Shown here one piece after another: positions 1 through 10,896 of a DNA stretch of 64,000 bases. The notes under the pieces are model-generated. The model did no database searches and was not told the origin of the DNA. It worked only from the letters and a program-made list of their open reading frames with translations. The stretch comes from Vandiemenella viatica (lineage: Eukaryota; Arthropoda; Insecta; Orthoptera; Morabidae): NCBI GenBank assembly GCA_031002005.1, contig JARYHS010006964.1:4774001-4838000 (forward strand). Reading direction: 5' to 3'. The translations under genes were made by a program, and so were the position numbers. Each line of letters opens with the position of its first letter. Within the stretch, counting starts at the first letter, position 1.

Positions 1-515
1 TATAGATTCTATTTCTGGAGATCTGCATTCAAAATTTTGAAGCGATTAAAAATTTCTATTGTCATCGTTAAATAGAAAATATACTACAACGATTCCACGT
101 AGGAGTAAAATCCAGAAGCATTTGCAGCGACAGCGCTATCTACTTCTCTGTTGCAGAATGATCGTAAAAAAATTGTATTCCCTGCTGATAATTTTCTCAT
201 ACTGATTCTCATTAACCATCTGTAAAAAATGTATAGATATGCTTACATATAAAAGCATAAAAAATGCTTATTACTCCGTAGAAGACTATTTAAAGTAGTC
301 AAATTATGTAAAACACCTGTGTCTATTAAATTAGTAGTTACAGAAAAATTGTACAAATCTTATGTATATTTCTATATGCCTTACATTTATAGTTGAATAT
401 CCAAATTGTTCACATTATGTATAAAAATTTAAAATGATGAAACCAATATACATGAAAATGTATCATATGGTGAATAAATGAAATGAAATGAAATGAAATG
501 AAATGAAATAATTTA
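1..515 (+). repeat. AT-rich stretch ending in an (AAATG)n tail, probable LINE 3' end
   Basis: No coding signal is visible. The stretch ends at 474-510 in about seven copies of the pentamer AAATG after AATAAATG. Short pentamer tails of this kind close many insect non-LTR retrotransposons, so I read this as a truncated 3' UTR on the plus strand. It could also be a plain microsatellite. Confidence 0.45.
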
Positions 516-629
516 AAAAATTGGATTTAACGTGTAATCCTTAGAAATAACTTGCTGCACAATAATCAGCAAAAAAGGCAAATCATCATTAGTTCCTTTT
601 GACATTCGGATTTGTAGTTACTTCAACTG

Positions 630-1150
630 TCCAAGTCATTTCGGCAAGTCACCCAAGAAGTTTGCCAAATCTTTTATAGTTCCTATGAATATTCTTGCTG
701 TTATAACTCTCTCAATTCCATCTCGTACAGCAAGATTGAGATTTTGGGCAGTACAATGCAGAAATAAAGCTCGAGGCTCTTCATTGCGTATTCGTGACTG
801 AAATCCTGTTATTTTTCCATAGACATTAAAAGCCTCTTCGTATCTTTTTGAGAACGCCAACTTGTGCTTGGCGAAAATTTCAATGACCGGATCAAATAAG
901 GTTTCTGCTTTGGTGGTCGCAGTTGAATACAATCCAATAAAATGTTCATTTGCAATGAAATCATTCGAAATGATTCTCAGGCAAGATGATGCTATTTCTT
1001 CCATGATTCCACACTATAGTGTAGTAGCCATCGAATCAAGAATTTCATTATGACAGTCATTATGAAGCCATTTGTAACTATCTCTTTCCAGCCACTATTT
1101 TAGATCAGTCACATCTTCAGCTCGAGATTTTAAAAATTCCATAAATTTTT
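630..1150 (-). pseudogene. hAT-type transposase fragment (DUF4371 / ZMYM1-like)
   Basis: The 122-residue reading frame at 636-1004 contains EPRALFLHCTAQNLNLAV, the signature that follows the second catalytic block in DUF4371-type hAT transposases, preceded by HFIGLYSTATTKAETLF, which matches the usual HEDFIGLY..STNAETL pattern. Weaker homologous text (KWLHNDCHNEILDSM) continues upstream to about 1150 across a stop codon. N-terminal BED finger and C-terminal dimerisation domain are both absent, so this is a central fragment of a dead domesticated-like or transposon copy. The family is known to act as DNA-cutting transposases; no activity is expected here. Confidence 0.75.
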
Positions 1151-1379
1151 ATTGCTATTGGCTCCTCTCACAAAAAAAAAAAACCTGTCTCGCCAAGGCC
1201 TTCAACCATGGAGGAAGCCTTCAACATACTAAATATTTTCGACAACTCTTTGGGTTATCGAACATCTGTTTTGAATGAGCCGTTGGTATCGATTAATGAT
1301 TCAGCGTAGTTGGTATGAAGAGTACTAATGCCGTGAGAGTTTAACCACTAATTATGTATTTTGTTATATAACCAGTAGT

Positions 1380-1797
1380 GAGTCTCAAAATGATACCAAG
1401 TCCGATCTGGAGAAAAAAATTAATCTTTGGTAAAGTGAACATTATGTGAAAAAGAATTTCTGCCAATCTAACATTGTTTTAGAAAGTCATTTGAAATGTA
1501 TACTTCCAGAATTTGAGGAGTGTGAGAAACTAAATGTACCGGTAGTTCTTAAGTTGTAGGAACAAGAAAGAAAATATCATTGTCAGTCCGGTCCAGTAGC
1601 TGAAGCAAATACGACTTCCATCAAAAGAAGAGCAGCCTCCTAAGTGGTGGTAAATTAGCACTCACAAATTTTCCATATTATCGTCATTACTCCGCCCATC
1701 AGTGCTGCTAGCGAAAAAATGTTCAGTGAAGCAGCATTAATTTATGGTGAAAAAAGAAGCAATTTAAAGAGAAAAAGGCTACTAAGCTTTTGTTTTT
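1380..1797 (+). pseudogene. hAT transposase C-terminal fragment
   Basis: From about 1670 to 1797 the plus strand translates to a C-terminal hAT dimerisation motif: ISAASEKMFSEAALIYGEKR followed by SNLKRKRLLSFCF and a stop. The family pattern is P.SA.SER.FS.AG.....RS.L. Upstream to about 1380 the text is in mixed frames with stops and only loosely coding. It lies on the opposite strand to the fragment at 630-1150, so the two are either separate insertions or a rearranged copy. Non-functional. Confidence 0.7.
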
Positions 1798-1799
1798 AA

Positions 1800-2295
1800 A
1801 ATTTAACTTTCCATTTTTAACTTTCGAATATTAGTTACAACTATTAGAAAACTATTATTATTATTTACTTTAAAGTCGGCTACTCCCTGAATGATTATTA
1901 AAATAAATATTATTTCACTTGAGATTTTTGTTAAATAGAAGTAACTAGGAAGTAAATTAAGAGCAGTGACACCAATTTGCATTTTTTACATTTTCATATA
2001 ACTTCTGCTTCTGTTTCCGCTTCCATAATATAACTTCTGTTTCATCTCTGGAATATACGCGTGAATATTCATTACCGATATACTTGTGGATATAGTGAAG
2101 AACAAAAATAAGACTTGTCACCTGACTGAACTATCTTTCAAAGTTCCAATGGTCCTACCTCTAAGGGCGGTGTAAATTTGTCCCCCACGTGTTGTTCTCT
2201 TCTAGCATTATTTGATTCGTTTCTCCTTTACCGCTTGACCAAGTATTTATCCTTGTGAACTTTTTTGGTGATAATACACACGGATTTAGCCAAAG
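1800..2295. other. no gene seen
   Basis: AT-rich non-coding sequence with short poly-pyrimidine stretches. I see no motif, repeat boundary or reading frame of interest. Confidence 0.6.
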
Positions 2296-2299
2296 CGCT

Positions 2300-2995
2300 T
2301 TCGAAATACACACTAAGGTGGTTTTCACGCATGGCGGTTTTGAATGTACGACATTTTACAGTAGCATTCTACATACCCCTTTCAACCCACGTACTCAATT
2401 ATCTGCTTCATATATTCTATGTCTGTCTTCCTCTACAGTTCTTACCTTCGACTGTTCCCTCCACTAACAAATGAACCAATCCAGCCTGTCTCAAAATATG
2501 ACCTACCAGCCTGTCTCTTCTTTCTGTAAGCTTCTTCCACAAACTTCTTTTCTCACCCATCATTTCCAAAACTCGTTCATTTCTTACTTTGTCAGTCCAC
2601 TCAATTTTCAGCATTCTTCTGTAGAACCACATTTCAAATGCTTCAATTTTCTTCATTTCCGGTATTCCTAAAGTCCATGTTTCGCTACCATAAAGTTCTG
2701 TGCTACACACAAAGAGTTTTAAAAACTTCTTTCTAATTCCTAGATCAATATTTGAAACTAAAAGATTTCTCTTTTTCATGAATGCTCTTTTTTCCAGTGC
2801 TATTCTGCTTTTAACATCATTCCTGCTTCAGCCATAGGTTGTAATTTTGCTTCCCAAGTAACAGAACTCACTTACTTCTCCTATTGTACCCGATCCTATT
2901 TTTATATTTAATCTACTAGTATTGGTATCATTTCTGATACATTTCATCTTGCTTTTCATGCTTTTGGTTACATAACCTATTTTACACACTTTTTG
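2300..2995 (-). pseudogene. non-LTR retrotransposon RT C-terminal region (RTE/L2-like)
   Basis: The minus-strand frame at 2417-2779 reads YGSETWTLGIPEMKKIEAFE and then MWFYRRMLKIEWTDKVRNE and RRDRLVGHILR. This is the post-RT region typical of LINEs commonly annotated as endonuclease-reverse transcriptase, where YG.ETWTL...RLEAFEMWCYRRML and RR.R.IGH.LR are near invariant. Upstream in a broken frame to about 2990 is EFCYLGSKITTYG, the preceding conserved block (FCYLGS.I..DG). The catalytic RT palm is absent and at least one stop interrupts. The frame opens towards 2300 into a 3' UTR that recurs at 63,080-63,220, so the family has two copies here. Confidence 0.85.
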
Positions 2996-3078
2996 AATAA
3001 TGAAACTAATATGCTTAGCTGTTATGGTCTCTCATTCTTTATCTTATATTTTCCCTTTATGCACTCTCAGTCACTCTC

Positions 3079-3113
3079 AAATTCCGGGTGGGTAAAATAC
3101 CCACCCGGAATTT
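3079..3113. repeat. perfect 16-bp palindrome with 3-nt loop
   Basis: AAATTCCGGGTGGGTA at 3079-3094 is followed by AAA and then by its exact reverse complement at 3098-3113. It sits in a GC-rich patch of an AT-rich neighbourhood; the motif TACCCAC recurs just downstream. I cannot assign it to an element. Confidence 0.9.
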
Positions 3114-3332
3114 CCCGGGTGCGTACTGCTACCCACCATACCCACATTATCCGTCGGCCCTGCTTTCATGTAGTTCTAAAGATTTTGATGCCTCTGCTTC
3201 ACTCCACTTATTCGACTTGTTAGTTGTCGCCATCTTGATTGTTGAACTCGCACGCCAAAAGTTGGTCGTGAACCGAGTCCACTATCTGTCTTGTTTTGTA
3301 CCTGTTTACACGAGGAAGAGAGTGGACTATCC

Positions 3333-3542
3333 CAGTGACGGATCCAGGGCTGGCGGGCTAGGGGGCTGAAGCACCCCCGAAAAGCACCAAGGTCATCCCC
3401 GATAACACCGATTTTGGGTTTGTTTTTTTTTTTTTTTTTTTTTGCTCTACTGCTTTTATAAGAGCGACATTCTGGAAAAATGTGAGATTTCTCTCCTTGC
3501 CACCACCCCCCCCACCAAACCAAAATCCTGGATCCGCCACTA
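3333..3542. mobile_element. hAT MITE (210 bp)
   Basis: Left end CAGTGACGGATCCAGG and right end CCTGGATCCGCCACTA are inverted repeats of the CAGTGGCGGATCCAG type seen in many arthropod hAT MITEs. Flanks are GACTATCC at 3325-3332 and GACTATGA at 3543-3550, an 8-bp duplication with two mismatches. The interior has no coding capacity and contains a long T tract at 3421-3442. Confidence 0.8.
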
Positions 3543-3779
3543 GACTATGAATAAAGAGTGCACCGATAGTTTTGTATTATGGTTTTAAGAGCTATAAAAT
3601 GTGTAACAAAACAAAAAGAGCTTTATTTCAATTGTTGGTTCACACGAGCGGTTGCAAGGAAACGATTCACAATTATTGACATTTCTGTAATGCATTAACA
3701 CTATAGGCTCAACGTTTTACAAAACACCAATATAAGGAAACTAGACGAGCCGTGCGAAAATTTCGCGAAAAATGCGATG

Positions 3780-4450
3780 AATAGTGAGGTTAAATGTGAT
3801 GTCACCAAAGCTGAGTCATTACTCTTCATACTCCTACTTCATTTATCGATTTTGGTTAGAAATCCAGGGAGATAAAAGGCTCGAAAGACATAAAATGTAT
3901 TTTAGAAATATTGACATTTTGCCCTTTAAGGGCCAAATTACGAAAAATTCCTTTCTTAGAATATAATGTTACCACGGCGGAAACCTTAGTCTTTAATATG
4001 ATATCTCATTTATCTATATCGGCTAGATATCAAGGGAGATAAATAGCTCGTGACACAAAAATGCGTTGTAGAACCATTTATACTTTTTCCCTTTAAGGGT
4101 TGAATTCAAGAAACTTCTTTCTTAAAACATTATGTCACCAAAGCTGAGACATTATTCCTCATAATCTTCCTTGATTTATAGATTTTGGATAAATATGGAA
4201 GGAGATAAGTAGCTCGAGACACAAAAATCGCATTTTAAAAAAATTGACATTTTTGCCCTTTAAGGGTCGAATTACGAAAAATTACTTTCTAAAAATATTT
4301 TGTTACCACGGCGGAGACCTTAGTCTTTAATATAATATCTCATTTATCTATAACGGTTAGATATCAAGGGAGATAAGTCACTCGTGACATAAAAATGCGT
4401 TATAGAAAAATTTATACTTTTTCCCTTTAAGGGTTGAATTCCAAAAACAT
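3780..4450. repeat. ~167-bp satellite monomers, first block
   Basis: About four monomers precede the LTR-G insertion. Each carries the near-palindrome CCCTTTAAGGG, then GAATT, then TTTCTTA, and ends with a GGGAGATAAAT box. Two monomer types alternate (GGGTCGAATTACG and GGGTTGAATTCC), giving a ~334-bp dimer. Confidence 0.9.
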
Positions 4451-5305
4451 TGTAACGTTCTGACCTCATTACCTGATTTAAAATTATAATTAATTCTATT
4501 ATTTTATTTTATTATCATGAAAGGTAGAACTTGCGTGAATACTTTATACGAGAAATCACAAATGGTTTTATTTCAATTAATCACATGACATATATAACAA
4601 AATTAGTTAAAATTAATCAGTTGTCCTTTTGCGGGCGCCAGGGTATTTTATATAAAATACACAAAAATTAAACAGTAAACGAAGTCAACATTTTGACTTC
4701 ACTTCTGAAAGAGATGTTTGTTCCGGGCTATGGGAGTTCTTATCTGCAGGGTCGTAGCTGGGCAATGCTATGAACTTGAAAGTCTAGCTAGCACAGTGTC
4801 CTTCATTGGCGATGTATAATTACCGAATGTACATGTCTGCCGCCACACATTGGATGACGGTCTTCTCTGCTATGGACCAGTGTATCACAGTTTCTCAGAT
4901 GTCGTCCTTTGCCTGAGCTCATCTGCTCAAACAAAATAGCGGGTGTCCGGATCCAGGCAGCAGCAACAGTCCCACTCACGAATAGACAGTCCAGAAATCA
5001 CATCGTCGGAACGTGCTGGCCGGCCGGTATCGAATATTCCTTCCCTCGTTCGTCGTGCCACATGCAAAACAGAAAACTTTCGCCGATCACCCTGTTTGTC
5101 TACCTGGCACGCACAAATCTCCCCTCCATTAGTCACACACTATTCTCCCCTCGCTAATTCTAGGAACCAGCCTGCTGGCATTTCTCAGATCTGCCGCTCC
5201 ACACTTGTACACTGCGCCCAAATGACCACTAAAATATTCCACATTTTAAATAATAAACCTATAGTTTATTAATGTAACTAGCGGTCACAAGACGCGTTCG
5301 TTACA
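4451..5305 (-). repeat. LTR-G 3' LTR (855 bp)
   Basis: This copy lies downstream of gag in the minus-strand sense. On the minus strand it starts TGTAACGAACGCGTC. It matches 9102-9956 over its full length with scattered substitutions. Small open frames near 4909-5272 exist in both LTRs only because the LTRs are copies; I do not consider them genes. Confidence 0.93.
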
Positions 5306-5316
5306 TATTCCCCCTG
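5306..5316 (-). other. polypurine tract of LTR-G
   Basis: Immediately inside the 3' LTR the minus strand reads CCAGGGGGAATA before TGTAACG. A purine run at this spot is the expected second-strand primer and fixes the orientation of the element as minus. Confidence 0.75.
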
Positions 5317-5319
5317 GTT

Positions 5320-6722
5320 CGGCAAATTTAAATAAACTAGTTTTATTTAAATTTTCACAATACGAAATATACAAATTTTCCTTCCTCGTCCATTAATTTA
5401 CAGTAATTATAAATCTGGTAACCTATTCTAACCTATTCCATCACAAGTTCCACCGACATGAATATTCAACCGAACATATGTCCCTTGGCTACTTTGTACA
5501 TAGACTTTTCTTACTCCCATCCCTGATTGTGGGTAGATTTGTGCAAGCCTTAAATACATAATATAACAATTTCAAATGTAACCTTATAAGTAACAAATTA
5601 TTGTAGTGATATAGATGTTCTAACACAATAACATTTTATATCAAATTGAAAATTTAAACTTAGACACCATTCTTAATAAATATAGCGCAATACATCATAA
5701 GTTGTGATCATCATAGATATTCAACACATAGGATAACACAATCTTAATATATAATTAATGAATAGAACATATCCTTATCTGAATAATAATAATAAAAAAC
5801 TTTCAAGCAGTGGTCATCATCTATGAAGTGCAGGGTTGTCCAAAGCAATGCAAGATTGTTCCAAACAATTTTGTTACTGTGTCACCGCGAGGCAAAGTAT
5901 TTGTAATGGATTTCCGCCACCATCCTTTTAGTATAAAAATGACAATTACATCCCCTTTTATCTCCGCTTGTTACAGCCCTCGCGTGATTTTTAAATTAAC
6001 ATGATCTCGATCAAGTGTACGCGGATGCCGTCCCAGTATACTTCCCGATTTCCCAAGACTACGTTATAAGTACATTTGCTCCATGGCATAAAAGAATTTT
6101 GTTCATGGAATGCTGATTCGTGTAATTCCTTATGATCAAAACAAAAATAAAATATTTTCTACCTAGTACCTCGGAGATCCTTTTCCCTTGGCTACTTGGT
6201 GATTTGATATGCCACACAATATCTGTGAAGTTCCAGAAATTTATCTGTAAATGTACCCCAACGTATTGGAATCCTTCTGTCTGCCAGAAATCAACTCCCA
6301 AAATAGTATCTAGGAAAGTTTTTATCCTTTTCCGGCACATGTATGCCCATCGTCACTATCAAGAGAAACAAGTTACACCAAATGATCCGCGCGCGACTGT
6401 ACCAAAACTTTGTGATCATCAGAATACTCTTTAAAGTTTCGTGAATTATGGGGTTAAAGTCATTGGTTTCCATTAGTGAATAAGTGACTGTTAACTGAGA
6501 TTATCCTTTTCACCATGCACGGAATATATATACATAATAATAAACTTTGCAAAAGCTTCTTATTGGTGGACTGGTGCGTAATAATATTCGTTGCCCTACG
6601 GTGAAAGTTTGATTATGCTTTGGTCTTGCTATATCCGCATCATTCTCCACACCGCCATTTCGCCAAAACGTTAAATTACTAAGACAAAACTGTGGAGAGC
6701 CGTCAGCATCCCCGGCGAAATC
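5320..6722 (-). pseudogene. LTR-G post-gag region, possible protease trace
   Basis: About 1.4 kb follows gag before the polypurine tract. One short minus frame (6059-6340) contains FLDTILGVDFWQTEGF, which resembles the C-terminal block of retropepsins (ILG.DF), but I see no DTG/DSG active-site motif. Stops are frequent and nothing resembling reverse transcriptase follows. It is either a decayed remnant of pol after a large deletion or a 3' UTR. Confidence 0.35.
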
Positions 6723-8419
6723 TCATTGTTTTAATTGGTCAACCTGCGATGTTTCGCGTGCGGCACCAACTCTCAATTCATTTTCACTTTCGTTCTGAAT
6801 GTTATTGCCGGGATCGACGGTTAGAATAGCATTCACCTCCGGCGAACCCCCGCGTGTTTGCCCGTGACCACCCCGCTGACCTTCAATCTTCCACGGTTTC
6901 TTATCGCCAGATTGGAATTGCTTCCAATTTTTACCTCCATTGAAACTTTGCCCGTTATTCTGATTATTTGGCCGGAAGTAGCCATGAGAATTAAAGCGAT
7001 TGTCCTGCGCATTTTCTGCGTACTGTTCACGGCTCGCTCGTTGTCCTATGGCATCTAGATTCCGCAGTGTTTCTAATAAATCAGTGATATTCTTTACATA
7101 TACAGGCGAGATGTGTTCTTGAACCCCCGGGCTGAAATGTGAGCTTATTATATCAATGAACTCGGCGTCTGGCATCACTGTGTCGAAATAACGACTTTTT
7201 ACGACTAGCCGTTCCACATACCTCTCCATTGAATCACCAGGTTTAGGCTCGTATTTTCCTTGGAAAAATCGCGACCTAGCTTGGTTTTGAATTTTTGCTG
7301 ACCAGAAAGTACTTAAAAACAATTCCTTAAATTGTGTGTACGACATATCTGGAGTACATGCTACCTTTAGCCATGAACGATCTTGTTCAAAAAATGACTA
7401 ATGATTAAAGTTTTGCCGAGTCCGGAACAGATTTAATTTGAAAGTATCTTTCAAGGTCTTCGAGGTAAGCTTTCGGGTTTATTCCCCCCTTGGAACCAAA
7501 TCTAGGAAGTTTTAGCTCGATTTTTCCCGAAAAAAGCTGAGCACAACTAGCTCAACATTGTCCATTGTTGCTAGCAGAATTATTCCTTCCGGTTAGTTTA
7601 CTTTCCAAATTACGTAATTTTACCTCCGTTTCGGCAGCAAGGTTACGCTGTGATGTTTCTAGATTCTTTTGACTTTCCTCCATTTCTCCCACGGAATTCT
7701 TAAGGTCTCCAACTTCAGATCTTATTTTACCTAAATTTTCTTCAACACCATCTTTTATTGAATGAACAACTCAGAAATCTGACCTAAATTTTCACTGTTT
7801 TCTGTGCGCATTTGTTCAATTGAACTTTTATTCGCTTCTACTTTACGCAAATTTCATTGTTAGTCGTCTCAAGTACATTGCAAGAAGACTTTAACTCCGT
7901 CTGGACTTTGCTTAAAAGAGTGATCTCAGAGCTAATTTCCTTTTTAAAATCATTTATTTCTCGGCCAATTTCTCCGCGAAAAGTAGCAAATTGCTCTTCA
8001 ATTCTTTTGTGAGCCGTTTCTTGTTTTCTTTCAAGATTCTCGATTTTACTACACATTTGTACTGAGAGTTCAGACAATTTTTCATTGGATTCTTGAAATT
8101 GTGTTGTAAATTGAGCAGATAATTGTGAAAATTTCTCCATTAATAAAGCCGCTATATCGTTCATCTGGTGTTTCTGAGTCTGCAATGCAGGAATCACCAA
8201 GACTTTTTTCGCACTCATGTTGGATGTATTCTGAAAATTTTCCAAATTTTCCTGCCTTAATTCAACGGGTGATTGGGTGGAATACGCTATTTTTTCAGTA
8301 TTATTATCTTCCCCGATATGATGCCTATTTGAATTAGTGGGTGGAGGCTCCTGTGATAAATTTGACCCGTCCATGGTTTCTTTCGACATGTCAATAATGG
8401 TACTGGATCTCAAGCGCAT
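6723..8419 (-). pseudogene. LTR-G gag (frameshifted)
   Basis: Three overlapping minus-strand frames make one Gag-like product. The first (8419-7838, 193 aa) starts MRLRSSTIID and has a long heptad-rich coiled coil with repeated E, K and L. The middle (about 7837-7350, broken) contains KLPRFGSKGGINPKAYLEDL, resembling the start of a Retrotrans_gag domain. The last (7346-6723, 207 aa) continues with FKELFLSTFWSAKIQNQARS, RYVERLVVKSRYFD and a Gly/Asn/Gln-rich tail. There is no CCHC zinc knuckle; basic NWKQFQ..DKKPWK and RGG-like patches may be RNA-binding. Gag of this family builds virus-like particles in the cytoplasm. Frameshifts make this copy a pseudogene. Confidence 0.75.
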
Positions 8420-9082
8420 TACTTTAAAACTTCACGCTATTTTCAACTATTTCGTTGACACACAAAGAATATTCCAATACACAACAACAAGAAAAAGAAA
8501 TAAGGATTGCAAAACACACCATCAGAAAGACTCTACACTAATCTGCAAATGAAATGCCTCAATAAAATCCGCGATTGCACAGTAAAATCGAACCCAAAGA
8601 ACATTCCACAGCACCCTCTATAATTTCAATGAAAAATTACAAGAAGAATTTTACTCATCAAATACCTTCGCGGAAAAATGGTTTAAATATGAAAAGAAAT
8701 CGTTACCCTGGACATATGGCTCGAAATCCACACAAATATTTCAACAACTATTTGCAATTGTCATAAAGAAACCATCACAACAATTATCAACGCCGTAATA
8801 CAACAGAATTTGAGTGCGTTTGGACAAAACCCATTGCACATTCCCATGTCACACAAGATAATTATTATTTAGCACACGCAATGCACACAAAATAAATTTA
8901 TCAGATCTTATTGCAGAACCAACGTGCATCTAAGATCAACAAGTACAACATGAATTTATACATGCATTAACTACGCAAACTAATACAAACTACTTTCTAT
9001 CTACAAAATAAGAAAGTTGCCTAGGACATAGTGCTGTCTTTCGTTCATAGCATAATTAATTTTTGCAATTAATTATCGAAAA

Positions 9083-9100
9083 GCCCCACTTGGCTCGCCA
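9083..9100 (-). other. LTR-G primer binding site
   Basis: One base after the end of the 5' LTR the minus strand reads TGGCGAGCCAAGTGGGGC. The TGG start and position are those of a primer binding site. It partly resembles lysine-tRNA type sites as I remember them, with several mismatches, so I leave the tRNA unassigned. Confidence 0.65.
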
Positions 9101-9101
9101 T

Positions 9102-9956
9102 TGTAACATTCTGACCTCATTACCTGATTTAAAATTATAATTAATTTTATTATTTTATTTTATTATCATGAAAGGTAGAACTTGCGTGAATACTTTATAC
9201 GAGAAATCACAAATGGTTTTATTTCAATTAATCACATGACATATATAACAAAATTAGTTAAAATTAATCAGTTGTCCTTTTGCGGGCGCCAGGGTATTTT
9301 ATATAAAATACACAAAAATTAAACAGTAAACGAAGTCAACATTTTGACTTCACTTCTGAAAGAGATGTTTGCTCCGGGCTATGGGAGTTCTTATCTGCAG
9401 GGTCGTAGCTGGGCAATGCTATGAACTTGAAAGTCTAGCTAGCACAGTGTCCTTCATTGGCGATGAATAATTACCGAATGTACATGTCTGCCGCCACACA
9501 TTGGATGACGGTCTTCTCTGCTATGGACCAGTGTATCACAGTTTCTTAGATGTCGTCCTTTGCCTGAGCTCATCTGCTCAAACAAAATAGCGGGTGTCCG
9601 GATCCAGGCAGCAGCAACAGTCCCACTCACGAATAGACAGTCCAGAAATCACATCGTCGGAACATGCTGGCCGGCCGGCATCGAATATTCCTTCCTTCGT
9701 TTGTCGTGCCACATGCAAAACAGAAAACTTTCGCCGATCACCCTGTTTGTCTACCTGGCACGCACAAATCTCCCCTCCATTAGGAACACACTATCCTCCC
9801 CTCGCTAATTCTAGGAACCGGCCTGCTGGCATTCCTCAGATCTGCCGCTCCACACTTGTACACTGCGCCCAAATGCCCACTAAAATATTCCACATTTTAA
9901 ATAATAAATCTATAGTTTATTAATGTAACTAGCGGTCACAAGACGCGTTCGTTACA
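9102..9956 (-). repeat. LTR-G 5' LTR (855 bp)
   Basis: This is the promoter-side LTR in the minus-strand sense. It has identical length to 4451-5305 with about 2% substitutions. Both carry an AATAAA sequence on the minus strand, a plausible polyadenylation signal, within their terminal part. Confidence 0.93.
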
Positions 9957-10896
9957 ATATTCTTTCTCAAATTATGATTTCACCAAGCTGAGACATTACT
10001 CCTTATATTCCATTTTCATTTATCGATTTTGGTTAAATATCCAGGGAGATAAATGGCTCAAGATACAAAAAACGCATTTTAGAAAAATTAACATTTTTGC
10101 CCTTTAAGGGTCGAACTACGAAAAATTCCTTTCTTAATATATAATGTTACCATGGCGGAGACCTTATTCTTTAATATGATACCTCAATTATCTATATCGG
10201 CTAGATATCAAGGGAGATAAATCGCTCGTGACACAATAATGCGTTATAGAAAAATTTATACTTTTTCCCTTTAAGGGTTGAATTCCAAAAACTTCTTTCT
10301 TAAAATATGATTTCGCAAAGCTGAGACATTACTCCTGATAATCTTACTTCATTTCTCGATTTTAGTTAGATATCCTGGGAGATAAATGGCTCGTGACACA
10401 AAAAACGCATTTTAGAAAATTAACATTTTTGCCCTTTAAGGGTCGAATTAAGAAAATTCCTTTCTTAAAATACAATGTTACCATGGCAGAGACCTTATTC
10501 TTTAATATGATACCTCATTTATCTCTATCGGTTAGATATTAAGGGAGATAAATCACTCGTGACACAAAAACGAATCGCAAAAATATTTATACTTTTCCCC
10601 TTTAAGGGTCGAATTCCGAAAAATTTCTGTCTTAATATATGAGGTCACTAAAGCGGAGATCTTAATCTTTAAAATAATACTTCATTAAACACTCGTAACA
10701 CAGAAAACAGCATTTTAGAAATATTTACATTTTCGCCCTTTAAGGGTCGAATTTCAAAAACTTCATTTCTTAAAATATTATGTGACAAAAGTGAAGATCA
10801 TTAGCTTTAAAATGACCCCTCATTTATTGATTTCGGTTAAGTATGAAGGAAGATATAGGCTTGTGACAAAAAAATACCTTATAGAAATAATATATA
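9957..10896. repeat. ~167-bp satellite monomers, block resumed after LTR-G
   Basis: The same alternating monomers as at 3780-4450, continuing across the LTR-G target site. The final monomer is a divergent terminal type (GATATAGGCTTGTGACAAA), found at the 5' end of all four Helitron copies. Confidence 0.9.

Larger units (their letters stand above)
4451..9956 (-). mobile_element. LTR retrotransposon G, gag without recognisable pol, inserted in satellite
   Basis: Two 855-bp LTRs bound the element; it begins and ends TGTAAC...GTTACA and is flanked by ACAT (4447-4450) and ATAT (9957-9960), a 4-bp duplication with one change. The satellite sequence resumes in register (AAAAACAT | TCTTTC), which proves insertion into a pre-existing monomer. 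Coding is on the minus strand. Only gag and a doubtful protease trace are visible in the 3.8-kb interior; no RT, RNase H or integrase. By eye the LTRs differ at roughly 15-17 positions (about 2%), so insertion is fairly recent. It fits a non-autonomous element that would use pol from relatives. Confidence 0.9.
3741..10896 (-). mobile_element. satellite-bearing Helitron-like element C (interrupted by LTR-G)
   Basis: Read on the minus strand, the element ends in a hairpin (GCGAAA-T-TTTCGC, plus-strand 3754-3766), nine further bases, CTAG, then host T. This fits the Helitron 3' rule of hairpin, about 10 nt, CTRR, T. Its 5' boundary at 10,896 directly abuts the CTAG of element B, so it is the last member of a head-to-tail series. 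Removing the LTR insertion (4451-9956) leaves about 1.65 kb, nearly all ~167-bp satellite monomers. No Rep or helicase coding is present, so it is non-autonomous and would depend on proteins supplied in trans. Confidence 0.72.

Noticed and set aside
4909..5272. Open frames of 82 and 109 codons conserved at 9560-9923
   Set aside because: Both lie in the two LTRs of element G, which are copies; the frames have no recognisable protein content and conservation follows from LTR duplication.
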